Part shown: positions 47,138 through 58,799 of the stretch, one piece after another
How positions within the stretch are numbered: position 1 is the stretch's first letter
How the letters are laid out: every line of letters starts with the position of its first letter
DNA from: Stenotrophomonas maltophilia
GTDB lineage: Bacteria; Pseudomonadota; Gammaproteobacteria; Xanthomonadales; Xanthomonadaceae
Assembly (NCBI RefSeq): GCF_004920835.1
Contig: NZ_QFHO01000013.1
Span: forward strand, 1-64,000
DNA length: 64,000 nt
Reading direction: 5' to 3'
The notes under the pieces: model-generated
The model's input: the letters and a program-made list of their open reading frames with translations, nothing else
Databases searched by the model: none
What the model was told of the DNA's origin: nothing
Made by a program: the position numbers and the translations under genes

Positions 47138-47631
47138 GTGCGGTCCGGCAGCCCGGTCCGGTCAGCCTGCGCGCGCTGCGCGAGAGCGACCTCACGGTGG
47201 TGATGGCGATCGAGGTGCGCGGTTATCCGTTTCCTTGGACCCGCGGCATCTTCGTGGATTGCCTGCGTGCCGGTTACCCCGGCCTGGTCATGGAGCGCGA
47301 CGGCGAGCTGATCGGCTACGGCATGCTCAGCATCGCCGCCGACGAGGCACATGTCCTCAACATCTGCATCGATCCGTTGACGCAGTCGCGTGGCCTGGGT
47401 CGCCAGTTGCTGCGCGCGCTGGTGCAACTGGCCGGCGATCGTGGCGCGCAGCGCGTGTTCCTGGAAGTGCGGCCTTCGAATACACCGGCACTGGCGCTGT
47501 ACCACAGCGAGGGCTTCAATGAGATCGGCCGTCGCCCGCGCTACTACCCGGCGGCACAGGGCCGCGAGGACGCGGTGGTGATGGCGATCGAACTGGTCCA
47601 CGGTGACCTGCAGGTGATGCCGCCGCTGTAA
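47134..47631 (+). CDS. rimI: Ribosomal protein S18 alanine N-acetyltransferase
   Basis: A 165-residue GNAT enzyme: acetyl-CoA loop QSRGLGRQLLRAL near 86-98, EVRPSNTPALALYHSEGF near 111-128. RimI acetylates the N-terminal alanine of S18. GTG start at 47134 overlaps the upstream stop (GTGA). End of the pssA-holD-rimI operon; SMAG repeats follow. Confidence 0.88.
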   Translation: MSAVRQPGPVSLRALRESDLTVVMAIEVRGYPFPWTRGIFVDCLRAGYPGLVMERDGELIGYGMLSIAADEAHVLNICIDPLTQSRGLGRQLLRALVQLAGDRGAQRVFLEVRPSNTPALALYHSEGFNEIGRRPRYYPAAQGREDAVVMAIELVHGDLQVMPPL

Positions 47632-47642
47632 CGAAGAAGGGT

Positions 47643-47766
47643 TGCCGGCCAGCGGCCGGCACTACCGGTAGCTGCCAACCTTGGTTGGCAGGAATGCGCC
47701 GACCAAGGTCGGCCACTACCAAGGCGTGCAATGGCATCTCCGGTAGCGGCCAACCTTGGTTGGCAC
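47643..47766. repeat. Cluster of four SMAG hairpins
   Basis: Alternating GTAG-headed hairpins at 47643-47665 (minus), 47668-47690 (plus), 47700-47719 (minus) and 47743-47766 (plus), between convergent rimI and the EamA gene. Stems are of two subtypes (GCCGGCC and CCAACCTTGGTTGG). Confidence 0.85.
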
Positions 47767-47773
47767 GCCCTGC

Positions 47774-48595
47774 TCACGTCAACCGCAACGCCAACACGCC
47801 GCCCACGATCAGCGCCGCCGCGAGCCATCGCGCACGCGGAACGCGCTCGCGCAACAGGAATACCGAGATCAGCAGCGCGAACAGGATCGACGATTCGCGC
47901 AGCGCTGAAACCATCGCCACCGGTGCCTGGGTCATTGCCCACAGCGCCATCGCGTAAGAGGCGGTGGTGCCAGCGCCGCCGGCCAGCCCCAGCGGCCAAT
48001 GCTGCCGCGCATAGTCCAGCACCGAGCCGCCGCGGGTGTACAACGCCCACAGTGGCAGTGGAATGCCTGACAGCAGGAACAGCCACAGCGTGTAACTGAG
48101 CGCGCTGCCGGACTGGCGCGCGCCCTGCGCATCGACCAGGGTGTAGGTGGCGATCATCGCCGCGGTCAGCAGCGGCAGGCGCAGCTGGCCGCCACGCGCA
48201 CCCAGTGCCATGCAGAGGATGCCGGTGCTGACCAGCACAACGCCCAGCCACGCCGCCGGTGGCAGCCGCTCGCCCAGCAGCGTGCCCGCCAGGGCAACCA
48301 GAATCGGTGCGCTGCCACGCATCAGCGGATAGGCCAGGCTCATGTCGACCTGCTGGTAACAACGTGCGACCAGGCCGTAGTAGGTCACTTGCAGCAGCAC
48401 CGACGCGCCCAGCCACGGCCAACTGTGTGCTGCGGGAAATGGCAGGAAGGGCAGGGCAGTGGCCGACAGCAGCGCGGCACTGCCGGTGACCAGCACCGTG
48501 CCGAGGAACTTGTCTGGTCCGCGCTTGACGATCGCATTCCAGCTGGCATGCAGGGCCGCAGCCGCGAGGACCAGCAGGAAGATGGAAAGAGGCAT
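47774..48595 (-). CDS. EamA/DMT-superfamily transporter
   Basis: A 273-residue membrane protein of about ten helices in two EamA repeats (MPLSIFLLVLAAAALHASWN start; second repeat from about residue 140). Substrate unknown: drug, amino acid or metabolite efflux are all possible. The start at 48595 gives the usual first helix. A REP-like dimer lies just upstream, at 48662-48720. Confidence 0.8.
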   Translation of the reverse strand: MPLSIFLLVLAAAALHASWNAIVKRGPDKFLGTVLVTGSAALLSATALPFLPFPAAHSWPWLGASVLLQVTYYGLVARCYQQVDMSLAYPLMRGSAPILVALAGTLLGERLPPAAWLGVVLVSTGILCMALGARGGQLRLPLLTAAMIATYTLVDAQGARQSGSALSYTLWLFLLSGIPLPLWALYTRGGSVLDYARQHWPLGLAGGAGTTASYAMALWAMTQAPVAMVSALRESSILFALLISVFLLRERVPRARWLAAALIVGGVLALRLT

Positions 48596-48661
48596 CCAGC
48601 GATGATGCCATGCGGGGAAATGAAAACGCCGGGCATCGCCCAGCGTTTCCGATTCTGCTTC

Positions 48662-48720
48662 GGTGGGTGCCAACCCTGGTTGGCACATTGCATTGGTGCG
48701 GACCGAGGTCCGCACCCACC
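48662..48720. repeat. REP-like hairpin dimer
   Basis: GGTGGGTGCCAACCCTGGTT hairpin and a facing GGTGCGGACCGAGGTCCGCA hairpin ending CCCACC. Related to the SMAG family but headed GGTGGGT rather than GTAG. Between valS stop and the EamA start. Confidence 0.75.
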
Positions 48721-48730
48721 AGCCCGGCGC

Positions 48731-51559
<2,829 letters not shown>

Positions 51560-51592
51560 GCGGGGCAACCGGTAATCAAGGCGGAAGGGAGA

Positions 51593-51784
51593 TCAGCGCG
51601 GCCCGAGGGCGCGCCGGATCTTCTGGTCGGTGTGGTACTGGCTGACCGCGTAGGCGGCCCAGATGGCGGCGGGCAGCCAGCCGATCAGGGTGATCTGCAG
51701 GATCAGGCAGACGATGCCGGCAAACGGCCGGCCGATGGTGAAAAAGGACAGCCAGGGAAGAATCAGGGCGATCAGCAGGCGCAT
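51593..51784 (-). CDS. YqaE/Pmp3-like small membrane protein
   Basis: A 63-residue protein with two hydrophobic helices: MRLLIALILPWLSFFTIGRP and GIVCLILQITLIGWLPAAIW, then a charged tail. Size and pattern fit the Pmp3/YqaE family of stress-linked membrane peptides, whose function is poorly defined. ATG at 51784. Between valS and holC in the same direction and likely co-transcribed. Confidence 0.7.
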   Translation of the reverse strand: MRLLIALILPWLSFFTIGRPFAGIVCLILQITLIGWLPAAIWAAYAVSQYHTDQKIRRALGPR

Positions 51785-51803
51785 CAAGGGGTCCTCGCTG
51801 GAC

Positions 51804-52229
51804 TTACATGTCGTGCTTGTTCAGGTCGTAACCGGCGGCCTTGTACTGGCGCCAGCGCTCGCGCAGCGGTTCGCGCGCTTCCGGGTCGGCCGGGACCACT
51901 TCCAGCACGCGCTCGCACTGGCCCAGCCAGGGTTCGTCGCGCAGGTTGATCACCAGCGGGCGGGCCGGCGCTTCGGTGCCGGGCACGGCGATCAGCACCA
52001 GGGCTTCTTCCTCGTCCATGTCTTCGCCGGCGATCTGGTGCGGGATGTAGGCATCGTTGTCGAACGCCCACAGCAGTTCGTCCAGCTCCTCGGCCTGGGC
52101 CTGGTCGCGGGCCAGCACCAGGGTGAACAGCCCAGCGTCGTTGGCCTTGCGCGCCAGCTCGCAGACCAGGCGCAGCGGCTCGGTCAGGAAGCGGGGCTTG
52201 GCGATCAGGTAGAAGTCGGCGCGGGGCAT
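51804..52229 (-). CDS. holC: DNA polymerase III chi subunit
   Basis: A 141-residue HolC: start RADFYLIAKPRFLTEPLRLV, then LWAFDNDAYIPHQIAGED. Chi binds single-strand DNA-binding protein and, with psi, links it to the clamp loader. It is followed by the Pmp3-like gene and valS, and preceded by pepA: the pepA-holC-valS order is classic in proteobacteria. Confidence 0.93.
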   Translation of the reverse strand: MPRADFYLIAKPRFLTEPLRLVCELARKANDAGLFTLVLARDQAQAEELDELLWAFDNDAYIPHQIAGEDMDEEEALVLIAVPGTEAPARPLVINLRDEPWLGQCERVLEVVPADPEAREPLRERWRQYKAAGYDLNKHDM

Positions 52230-52311
52230 GGCAGGATCCGGGTCAGGCAGGGGCCCGGCGCTGCCGGGCGAGGCCCTGGCCGGCGGGCGCCGGCCAGGGT
52301 CGGGTACGGCA

Positions 52312-53790
52312 TCAGGCGCGGGCGACCTGGTCCAGCAGCCACTGGCTCAGCAGGCCGACCGGGCGGCCGGTGGCCATGCCACGCTTGCCTTCATCGCTGG
52401 CCACACCGGCGATGTCCAGGTGGGCCCAGCGCTGGCCTTCGGCGAAGCGCGACAGGAAGCAGCCGGCGGTGATCGCACCGGCCCAGCGACCGCCGATGTT
52501 GTAGACGTCGGCGAAGCTGGAATCCAGCATCGGCTGGTATTCGTCCCACAGCGGCAGGCGCCAGGCGCGGTCGAACACCTGCTCGCCGGCGGCCAGCAGC
52601 TCATTGGCCAGGTCGTCGTGCTTGCTCATCAGGCCGGCGGTCTGGTGGCCGAGGGCGACCATGCAGGCGCCGGTCAGGGTGGCCACATCGACCAGCGCCT
52701 GCGGTTCGAAGCGCTGCGCGTAGGTCAGTGCGTCGCACAGGATCAGGCGGCCTTCGGCGTCGGTGTTGCCCACTTCGATGGTCTTGCCCGACATCGAGGT
52801 GATGACGTCGGACGGACGGTAGGCATTGCCGTCGATGGCGTTTTCCACCGCCGGGACCACCACCACAAGATTCAACGGCAGCTTGGCCTTGACCGCGGCG
52901 ACGAAGGTGCCGATGACGTTGGCGCCACCGCACATGTCGTACTTCATCTCTTCGATGCCGCCCTGGGTCTTCAGGTTGACGCCACCGGTATCGAAGGTGA
53001 TGCCCTTGCCGACCAGCACGTACGGCTTGGCGTCGCCGCCATTGTTCCACTTCAGCACGACCAGGCGCGGGCGGTTGGCCGAGCCACGGGCCACGGCCAG
53101 CAGCGAGCCCATGCCCAGCGCTTCCATCTGGTGCTCGTCGAGGATCTCGGCTTCGGCACCCTCGTGCTCGCCGGCGAACTTCACGCCGACCTCGGCCAGG
53201 TAGGCCGGGGTGCAGTAGTTCGGCGGCAGGTTGCCCAGCTCGCGGGCGAATTCGACGCCGGCGGCAATGGCCTGGCCCTGGGCCAGCGCCAGTGCATCGT
53301 CACCGGCGATCGCCAACTGGGCCAGGCCGGCGTCATCGGCCTTCTTCTTGCCCAGGGTGGCGGTGTAGCGGTAGGCGGCGTGGTCGGCGGCGATCACCGC
53401 CTGGCGGATCGCCCAGGCCGCGTCGCGGTCCTTCACTGCCACTTCGGACAGGGTGAACAGTGCGCTGCGGACAGCGCCGGCCTTCAGCGCGCGTACGGCA
53501 TCGCCGACCGCCTTCAGGTACTGCGGCACGCCGAAACGGGCCGCTTCGCCCAGGCCGACCACCAGCACGCGCGGGGCGGTCACGCCCGGCAGGTCGTGCA
53601 GCAGGGTGGTCGCGCCGGTCTTGCCGGACAGGTCGCCACGCTGGGCCAGGGCGGCCAGGCGGCCACCGCTGGCGGCATCCAGTGCCTGAGCGGCCGCAGT
53701 CAGGGTATGGTCGGCATAGGCGCCGACGACCAGGCAATCAACGGCGGCCGAAGCCGCGGCGAGGTGGTTCAGGGTGAATTCGAGAGCCAT
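52312..53790 (-). CDS. pepA: Leucyl aminopeptidase
   Basis: A 492-residue M17 metallopeptidase. The C-terminal catalytic domain holds the KGITFDTGG metal segment near 262-270 and the signature [10 protein letters not shown] near 344-353. It trims N-terminal residues from peptides; the E. coli homologue also binds DNA in Xer recombination. ATG at 53790. Divergent from lptF. Confidence 0.95.
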   Translation of the reverse strand: MALEFTLNHLAAASAAVDCLVVGAYADHTLTAAAQALDAASGGRLAALAQRGDLSGKTGATTLLHDLPGVTAPRVLVVGLGEAARFGVPQYLKAVGDAVRALKAGAVRSALFTLSEVAVKDRDAAWAIRQAVIAADHAAYRYTATLGKKKADDAGLAQLAIAGDDALALAQGQAIAAGVEFARELGNLPPNYCTPAYLAEVGVKFAGEHEGAEAEILDEHQMEALGMGSLLAVARGSANRPRLVVLKWNNGGDAKPYVLVGKGITFDTGGVNLKTQGGIEEMKYDMCGGANVIGTFVAAVKAKLPLNLVVVVPAVENAIDGNAYRPSDVITSMSGKTIEVGNTDAEGRLILCDALTYAQRFEPQALVDVATLTGACMVALGHQTAGLMSKHDDLANELLAAGEQVFDRAWRLPLWDEYQPMLDSSFADVYNIGGRWAGAITAGCFLSRFAEGQRWAHLDIAGVASDEGKRGMATGRPVGLLSQWLLDQVARA

Positions 53791-53894
53791 TGAGCAGATT
53801 CCATTGGCAAGTCCGTACAATCGCGGACCGTTTACGCCCAGACAGTAGACTGGGCGGCACCGCGAACGAACCCCAGAGTTTAAACCACCGCCCC

Positions 53895-54977
53895 ATGTTG
53901 AAGCTCGACCGATACCTGCTGGGCGATTTCGTCCAGAGTTTCCTGGCTACCCTGATCGTCCTGCTGGTGGTCAGCGTGGGCGGCGTGCTGGTGGACATCC
54001 TCGGCAACATCGCCGATGGGCGCCTGCCGGCCAAGCTGCTGTTCTCGCAGCTGGGCCTGCAGTTCATCGCCTACCTGCCGCTGATCCTGCCGCTGGCGCT
54101 GATGCTGGGCCTGCTGCTGGCGGTCGCCCGCCTGTACCGGGACTCGGAAATGGCGGTCATCACCGCCGTGGGCGTGGGCCCCAAGCGCCTGCTGCGGCCG
54201 CTGCTGATGCTGGTGCTGCCGGTCGTGGCCCTGGTGGGTGCCTGCTCGCTGTGGCTGGGGCCCTGGGCCGGGCGGATGGCAGAGCAGATGATCATCGAGG
54301 CCAACCGCAGCGTGCTGATGGCCGGCCTGGAGCCGGGCCGCTTCACCCCGCTGCCCAATGGCGGCGTGGTCTACCTGTCCTCGATCTCGCCCGATGGCAC
54401 CCGGCTGGGCAAGGTGTTCCTGCAGCGGCAGAAGGACGACCGCCTCGAGGTGGTGTCCGCCGCCGGTGGCCGGATGTTCTTTGAAGGCGCCCGCCAGCGC
54501 TTCCTGGAGCTGGATGACGGGCACCAGGTGGAGGGCCCGGTAGCGGGTGGGCTGGACTACCGCCTGGCGACCTTCGCGCGCAACGACGTGGCCCTGCCCG
54601 ACGGTGCGCAGACCCGTACCGAGAACGATCCGGAGCTGATGCCGACCACGAAGCTGTTCGGTGATGCCCGGCCCGAGGCACAGGCGCAGCTGCATCGCCG
54701 GCTGGCCCCGCCGCTGATCGCACTGGCCTTCGCCCTGTTGACCGTGCCGCTGGGCCGCAGCTCTCCGCGCCAGCAGCGCTACGGACGGATGATGCTGGCC
54801 CTGCTGGCCTACATGGTTGGCACCAACCTGATGTTCATCGGCAGCGGCTGGATTGCCACTGGCAAGATCCCGGCCGCGCTCGGCCTGTGGTGGCTGACCC
54901 TGCCGCTGTTGGGGCTGGCGATCTGGATGTATGCACGTGATGGCCGCCTGGGCCGTCCGAAGGGAGCCCACGCATGA
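53895..54977 (+). CDS. lptF: LPS export permease LptF
   Basis: A 360-residue permease: N-terminal helices ([20 protein letters not shown]), [20 protein letters not shown] coupling loop near 90-100, a periplasmic beta-jellyroll about 130-260 and three C-terminal helices. With LptG and the ATPase LptB it extracts LPS from the inner membrane. ATG at 53895; its last bases overlap lptG by 4 bp. Confidence 0.93.
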   Translation: MLKLDRYLLGDFVQSFLATLIVLLVVSVGGVLVDILGNIADGRLPAKLLFSQLGLQFIAYLPLILPLALMLGLLLAVARLYRDSEMAVITAVGVGPKRLLRPLLMLVLPVVALVGACSLWLGPWAGRMAEQMIIEANRSVLMAGLEPGRFTPLPNGGVVYLSSISPDGTRLGKVFLQRQKDDRLEVVSAAGGRMFFEGARQRFLELDDGHQVEGPVAGGLDYRLATFARNDVALPDGAQTRTENDPELMPTTKLFGDARPEAQAQLHRRLAPPLIALAFALLTVPLGRSSPRQQRYGRMMLALLAYMVGTNLMFIGSGWIATGKIPAALGLWWLTLPLLGLAIWMYARDGRLGRPKGAHA

Positions 54978-56080
54978 GGCTGCGCCCGATGCGTTTCGAT
55001 CTGTACCTGGGCCAGTCGGTGTTCACCACGGTGCTGTTGACCTGGGCGGTGCTGGTCGGCCTGGACGTAGTGATGGCGTTCTCCGGCGAGTTCAAGGACA
55101 TCGGCAAGAACGGTTATTCGCTGGGCCATGCTGCGGCATGGGTGCTGTATACGGTGCCGCGCCGCGCTTACACCATGTTCCCGACCGCCGCGGTGATCGG
55201 TGCGCTGATGGGCCTGGGCCAGCTGGCGGCCACGTCCGAACTGACCGCGCTGCGCGCGCTGGGGCTGTCGCGCAAGCGCCTGAGCGTGTCGGTGGCGATC
55301 GCGCTGTCACTGCTCACCGCAATGATGGTGCTCAGCGCCGAAACGCTGGGACCCTGGGGCCAGGATCGTGCCGATGCGCTGAAGTCCAGCGCCAAATGGG
55401 GCCAGGACATTTCCACTGCACGCTACTCCGGGCTGTGGGCGCGGGAGGGCGACACCTTCCTCAGCGCCGCCGGTGGCGAAGAGCAGCTGGTGGGTGACAA
55501 GGGCACGCGGTTGATCCTGCGCGACGTGCGCCTGTACCGCATCGCCGAGGACGGACAGATCGCCTCGCTGACCCACGCGGCCACCGCCGAGCACGACAAC
55601 GATGGCTGGGTGTTGACCGGTGTGCGCCGGGATACGTTCGGCGAACGTTCGGCCACGCGCGAGGAAGTGGCGCGCGAGCCGTGGAATTCCAAGCTGGATG
55701 CCGGCGCGCTGGCGACCGGTATCGCCAAGCCGCGCAACCTCAGCGTGGCCGAGCTCCGTACCAGCATCGAGTACCGCGAACGCAATGGGCTGGATGCGCG
55801 CGACTATGAGGATGTGTACTGGAGCCGTTGGTTCTACCCGATGAACGTGCTGGCGCTGTGCCTGGCGGCGGTGCCGTTCGCATTCGGCTCGCTGCGTAGC
55901 GGCGGCATGGGCAAGCGCCTGTTCCTGGGCATCCTGTTCGCGCTGGGCTTCTGGTTGCTGCAGCTGTTCTTCGGCCGCATGGCCGGTGCGCTGAAGTTCG
56001 ATTACCGCATTGCCTATGCGCTGCCACCGATCGTGATGCTGGCGATATCCGGACTGCTGTTCCGGCGCAAATCGGGCTGA
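54974..56080 (+). CDS. lptG: LPS export permease LptG
   Basis: A 368-residue partner of LptF with the same layout: helices at the start (FDLYLGQSVFTTVLLTWAVL), coupling segment ELTALRALGLSRKRL, a periplasmic domain about 130-270 and three final helices. Completes the LptB2FG exporter. Coupled to lptF by a 4-bp overlap. Confidence 0.93.
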   Translation: MRLRPMRFDLYLGQSVFTTVLLTWAVLVGLDVVMAFSGEFKDIGKNGYSLGHAAAWVLYTVPRRAYTMFPTAAVIGALMGLGQLAATSELTALRALGLSRKRLSVSVAIALSLLTAMMVLSAETLGPWGQDRADALKSSAKWGQDISTARYSGLWAREGDTFLSAAGGEEQLVGDKGTRLILRDVRLYRIAEDGQIASLTHAATAEHDNDGWVLTGVRRDTFGERSATREEVAREPWNSKLDAGALATGIAKPRNLSVAELRTSIEYRERNGLDARDYEDVYWSRWFYPMNVLALCLAAVPFAFGSLRSGGMGKRLFLGILFALGFWLLQLFFGRMAGALKFDYRIAYALPPIVMLAISGLLFRRKSG

Positions 56081-56082
56081 TT

Positions 56083-56265
56083 CCGGTAGCGCCGGGCAGG
56101 ACGGCCAACGCGCGGATTTCTGTAGAGCCGAAGGTAGCGGCAGGAGCCGCTGCCAACGTCGCTGGCGACGGCCTGAAGGGTGCCGGCCAGGACGGCCGGC
56201 ATAGCCTATGCTCGGCTGCTTTTCGCGCACCGCATGCCAGCCGGGCATGGGCTCGGCTCTACACG
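56083..56265. repeat. Cluster of degenerate SMAG-type hairpins
   Basis: Several GTAG/GTAGAGCC-headed hairpin remnants between convergent lptG and the RDD gene, the clearest at 56243-56264 (AGCCGGGCATGGGCTCGGCT...). No gene. Confidence 0.65.
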
Positions 56266-56300
56266 AGCGCCGTGCAGGATCGGATTGAAGGGGGAGCAAT

Positions 56301-56792
56301 TCACCGCTTCGGCATGCGCACCAGCCGCGTGCCGCTGGCACGGTCGTGCCAGGTCAGCCGTTGGCGGTCGAACCACGCCCACCAGAAGCCGATGCCGCCC
56401 AGCAGCAGAGACAGCGTGCCCACTGCGAAGCGCAGCCACAGCTGCCGGCGTCGCAGGGGCGTGCCATCGCTTGATTCCAGCTTCAGCCGCCATGGCCGCA
56501 TGCCCAGTGTCTGCCCGCCGCGGCGCCAGCTGGCGGTGGCGTACCACCCGGTGATCGCCCAGCACACCGCCCACAGCAGCCACTGCCAGGCACTGAACGG
56601 TGCGATGTTCTCGCGCTGGGTGTGGCCGTCGAGGGTGTAGGCGAGGGTGAACAGCGTGCCGGCCAGCATCCACAGGGCCAGCACCGGCAACGTGTCGTAG
56701 ACCATTGCCAGCATGCGCCACAGCAGCAGTGCGCGCGGGCGGGGCATCTCGGTGGCGGCCGCAGTGGCCGTGTCGGTGGCAGGGCGGGACAT
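56301..56792 (-). CDS. RDD family membrane protein
   Basis: A 163-residue RDD protein with three hydrophobic helices and the family's Arg and Asp positions ([52 protein letters not shown]). Transport or ion-related roles are suggested for the family. Start at 56792; the frame upstream is not conserved. Divergent from xerD with 56 bases between. Confidence 0.85.
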   Translation of the reverse strand: MSRPATDTATAAATEMPRPRALLLWRMLAMVYDTLPVLALWMLAGTLFTLAYTLDGHTQRENIAPFSAWQWLLWAVCWAITGWYATASWRRGGQTLGMRPWRLKLESSDGTPLRRRQLWLRFAVGTLSLLLGGIGFWWAWFDRQRLTWHDRASGTRLVRMPKR

Positions 56793-56848
56793 GCGCCGAG
56801 CATACGCAATGCTGGCCGCATCCGCAGTCGCCCTCGTATCCTGCACGC

Positions 56849-57826
56849 ATGGCCCTTGTTTCCACCCCCGCCGAACGCCGCCAGCTGGTGCAGCAACTGC
56901 CCGAGCTCCGGGCCGATGACAGCCTGCGCATCCAGCGGTTCCTCGATGCGATCTGGGCCGAGAACGGCCTGGCCCGCGCCACCCTCGACAGCTACCGGCG
57001 CGACCTGGAAGGGTTGGCACGCTGGATCGATGGGCGCGAGGGTGGCCTGGCCGGCATCGAACGTCCCGGGTTGTTCGACTACCTGGCGTGGCGTACCCGG
57101 CACGGTTGGTCGCCGCGCAGCAACGCGCGCCTGCTGTCGGCGCTGCGCGCGTTCTTCGCTGATGGTCTGCGCCGGGGTGATCGCAGCGAGGACCCCAGTG
57201 CACTGCTGGATCCGCCGAAGCTGCCGAGGCTGCTGCCCAAGGCGTTGGCCGAAAGCCAGATCGACGCACTGCTGGCGGCGCCGGACATCGACAGCCCGTT
57301 GGGCCTGCGCGACCGCGCCATGCTGGAGCTGATGTATGCGGCCGGTCTGCGTGTGAGCGAGCTGGTGCTGCTGCCGGCCACCGCGATCAACCTGCGGCAG
57401 GGGGTGTTGCGGGTCACCGGCAAAGGCAGCAAGGAACGGCTGGTGCCGTTGGGCGAGGAGTCGCAGCATTGGCTGGAGCGCTATCTGCAGCAGTCGCGGC
57501 CGCTGCTGGTCGGCAAGGGCAAGGTGCAGGCCTTGGCCGATGGGCAGACCCCATTGTTTGTAGAGCCCACGCTGCATGCGCTGACCCGCCAGGCGTTCTG
57601 GCATCTGGTCAAGCGCCACGCGCAGGTGGCGGGCATCGATCCGGCACGGATCAGCCCGCATGGCCTGCGCCACAGCTTCGCCACCCACCTGCTCAACCGC
57701 GGTGCCGACCTGCGCGCGCTGCAGATGCTGCTGGGGCACAGCTCGCTATCGACCACCCAGATCTACACGCTGGTGGCGCGCGAACACCTGCAGAAACTGC
57801 ACGCCCGCCATCACCCGCGCGGCTGA
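56849..57826 (+). CDS. xerD: Site-specific tyrosine recombinase XerD
   Basis: A 325-residue recombinase. Catalytic residues all present: R168, K192, H271, R274, H297 and Y306 (QIYT). The N-terminal core-binding domain runs to about 125. With XerC it resolves chromosome dimers at dif. The nearby pepA product may act with Xer proteins in other bacteria. No dif-like site was recognised here. Confidence 0.93.
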   Translation: MALVSTPAERRQLVQQLPELRADDSLRIQRFLDAIWAENGLARATLDSYRRDLEGLARWIDGREGGLAGIERPGLFDYLAWRTRHGWSPRSNARLLSALRAFFADGLRRGDRSEDPSALLDPPKLPRLLPKALAESQIDALLAAPDIDSPLGLRDRAMLELMYAAGLRVSELVLLPATAINLRQGVLRVTGKGSKERLVPLGEESQHWLERYLQQSRPLLVGKGKVQALADGQTPLFVEPTLHALTRQAFWHLVKRHAQVAGIDPARISPHGLRHSFATHLLNRGADLRALQMLLGHSSLSTTQIYTLVAREHLQKLHARHHPRG

Positions 57827-57926
57827 GCGGGGGCCTGAACCCGGGCCCCGGGCCGTGCGCAATGTCGCGGCCCGGTACAGGTGGCTGTGTCAGAATCCGG
57901 GGTCTTCTTCTGCTGCGGACCGCTCC

Positions 57927-58718
57927 ATGCTCCGATTTGCCATCGCCGCCGTGTTCGGTGCGCTCAGCCTGACTGCCTGCGCCCAGCCGGCCCCGCCGGC
58001 CGCCAAGGCACCCGCTACCGCTGCTGCGGCCAAGGCTGCCAGCCCGGCTGCCAACGGCTCGGCCGACCAGGCCGTGCGTGCCGCGCTGACCGCGCTCAAT
58101 CCAGGTTTCGAAGTGGATTACATCGGCGCCGCGCCGTTCCCCGGTTTCCGCGAAGTGGTGGTCTCCGGCCAGCTGCTGTACGTGTCCGATGACGGTCGCT
58201 ACCTGTTCCAGTCGCAGCCCTACGACACCCGCGCCAAGGGCCCGGCCAACAGCGAGGGCCTGCTGGGCTACCGCCGCGACCTGCTGGCCAAGGCCAACCA
58301 CGGCGACCGCATCGTGTTCGCTGCGCCCAATGCCAAGTACACCATCAGCGTGTTCACCGACATCGAGTGTGGCTACTGCCGCAAGCTGCACCAGGACATC
58401 GCCGAGCTCAACCGCAACGGCATCAGTGTCGAGTACCTCGCGTTCCCGCGCATGGGCCTGGGCAGCAAGGACTACACCGACATGATCTCGGTCTGGTGTG
58501 CGGCCGATCGTCGCCAGGCGCTGACCAGCGCCAAGCGCGGTGGCAGCGTGCCGGCCAAGAACTGCACCAACCCGGTGGCGATGCAGTACGCACTGGGCCA
58601 GCAGCTGGGCGTGAACGGTACCCCGGCGATCTTCGCCCCGGACGGTACCCAGCTGGGCGGCTACCTGCCGCCGGCGCAGCTGCGCGCCGCGTTGGAAAAG
58701 CTGTCGGCCAAGCGCTGA
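57927..58718 (+). CDS. dsbC: Thiol:disulfide interchange protein DsbC, probably lipid-anchored
   Basis: A 263-residue disulfide isomerase. Active site CGYC at 148-151, cis-Pro loop GTPAIF at 231-236, and a second cysteine pair C191/C213. The N-terminus has a lipobox-like LTAC (C18) followed by an Ala/Pro-rich linker to about 45, so it may be tethered to a membrane rather than free in the periplasm. Dimerisation domain about 46-120. Single gene after xerD with its own terminator; the xerD-dsbC order is conserved in gammaproteobacteria. Confidence 0.88.
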   Translation: MLRFAIAAVFGALSLTACAQPAPPAAKAPATAAAAKAASPAANGSADQAVRAALTALNPGFEVDYIGAAPFPGFREVVVSGQLLYVSDDGRYLFQSQPYDTRAKGPANSEGLLGYRRDLLAKANHGDRIVFAAPNAKYTISVFTDIECGYCRKLHQDIAELNRNGISVEYLAFPRMGLGSKDYTDMISVWCAADRRQALTSAKRGGSVPAKNCTNPVAMQYALGQQLGVNGTPAIFAPDGTQLGGYLPPAQLRAALEKLSAKR

Positions 58719-58764
58719 TCAGGACACCGCCGGGCCATGCTCGGCGGATGCATCATGCGAGCGA

Positions 58765-58799
58765 AGCCGGGGATGCGTGTCGCACCCCCGGCTTTTTTC
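58765..58799 (+). terminator. Terminator after dsbC
   Basis: AGCCGGGG / CCCCGGCT stem with six T residues directly after. It lies just before the convergent chitinase stop codon. Confidence 0.85.

Noticed and set aside
47643..47766. Regular hairpins as a CRISPR array
   Set aside because: Alternating orientation, variable stems and no unique spacers of equal length; these are SMAG repeats. No cas genes are in the window.
56849..57826. xerD as a phage or integron integrase
   Set aside because: Length, sequence and the xerD-dsbC neighbourhood fit the housekeeping recombinase. No att sites, phage genes or cassettes were seen.
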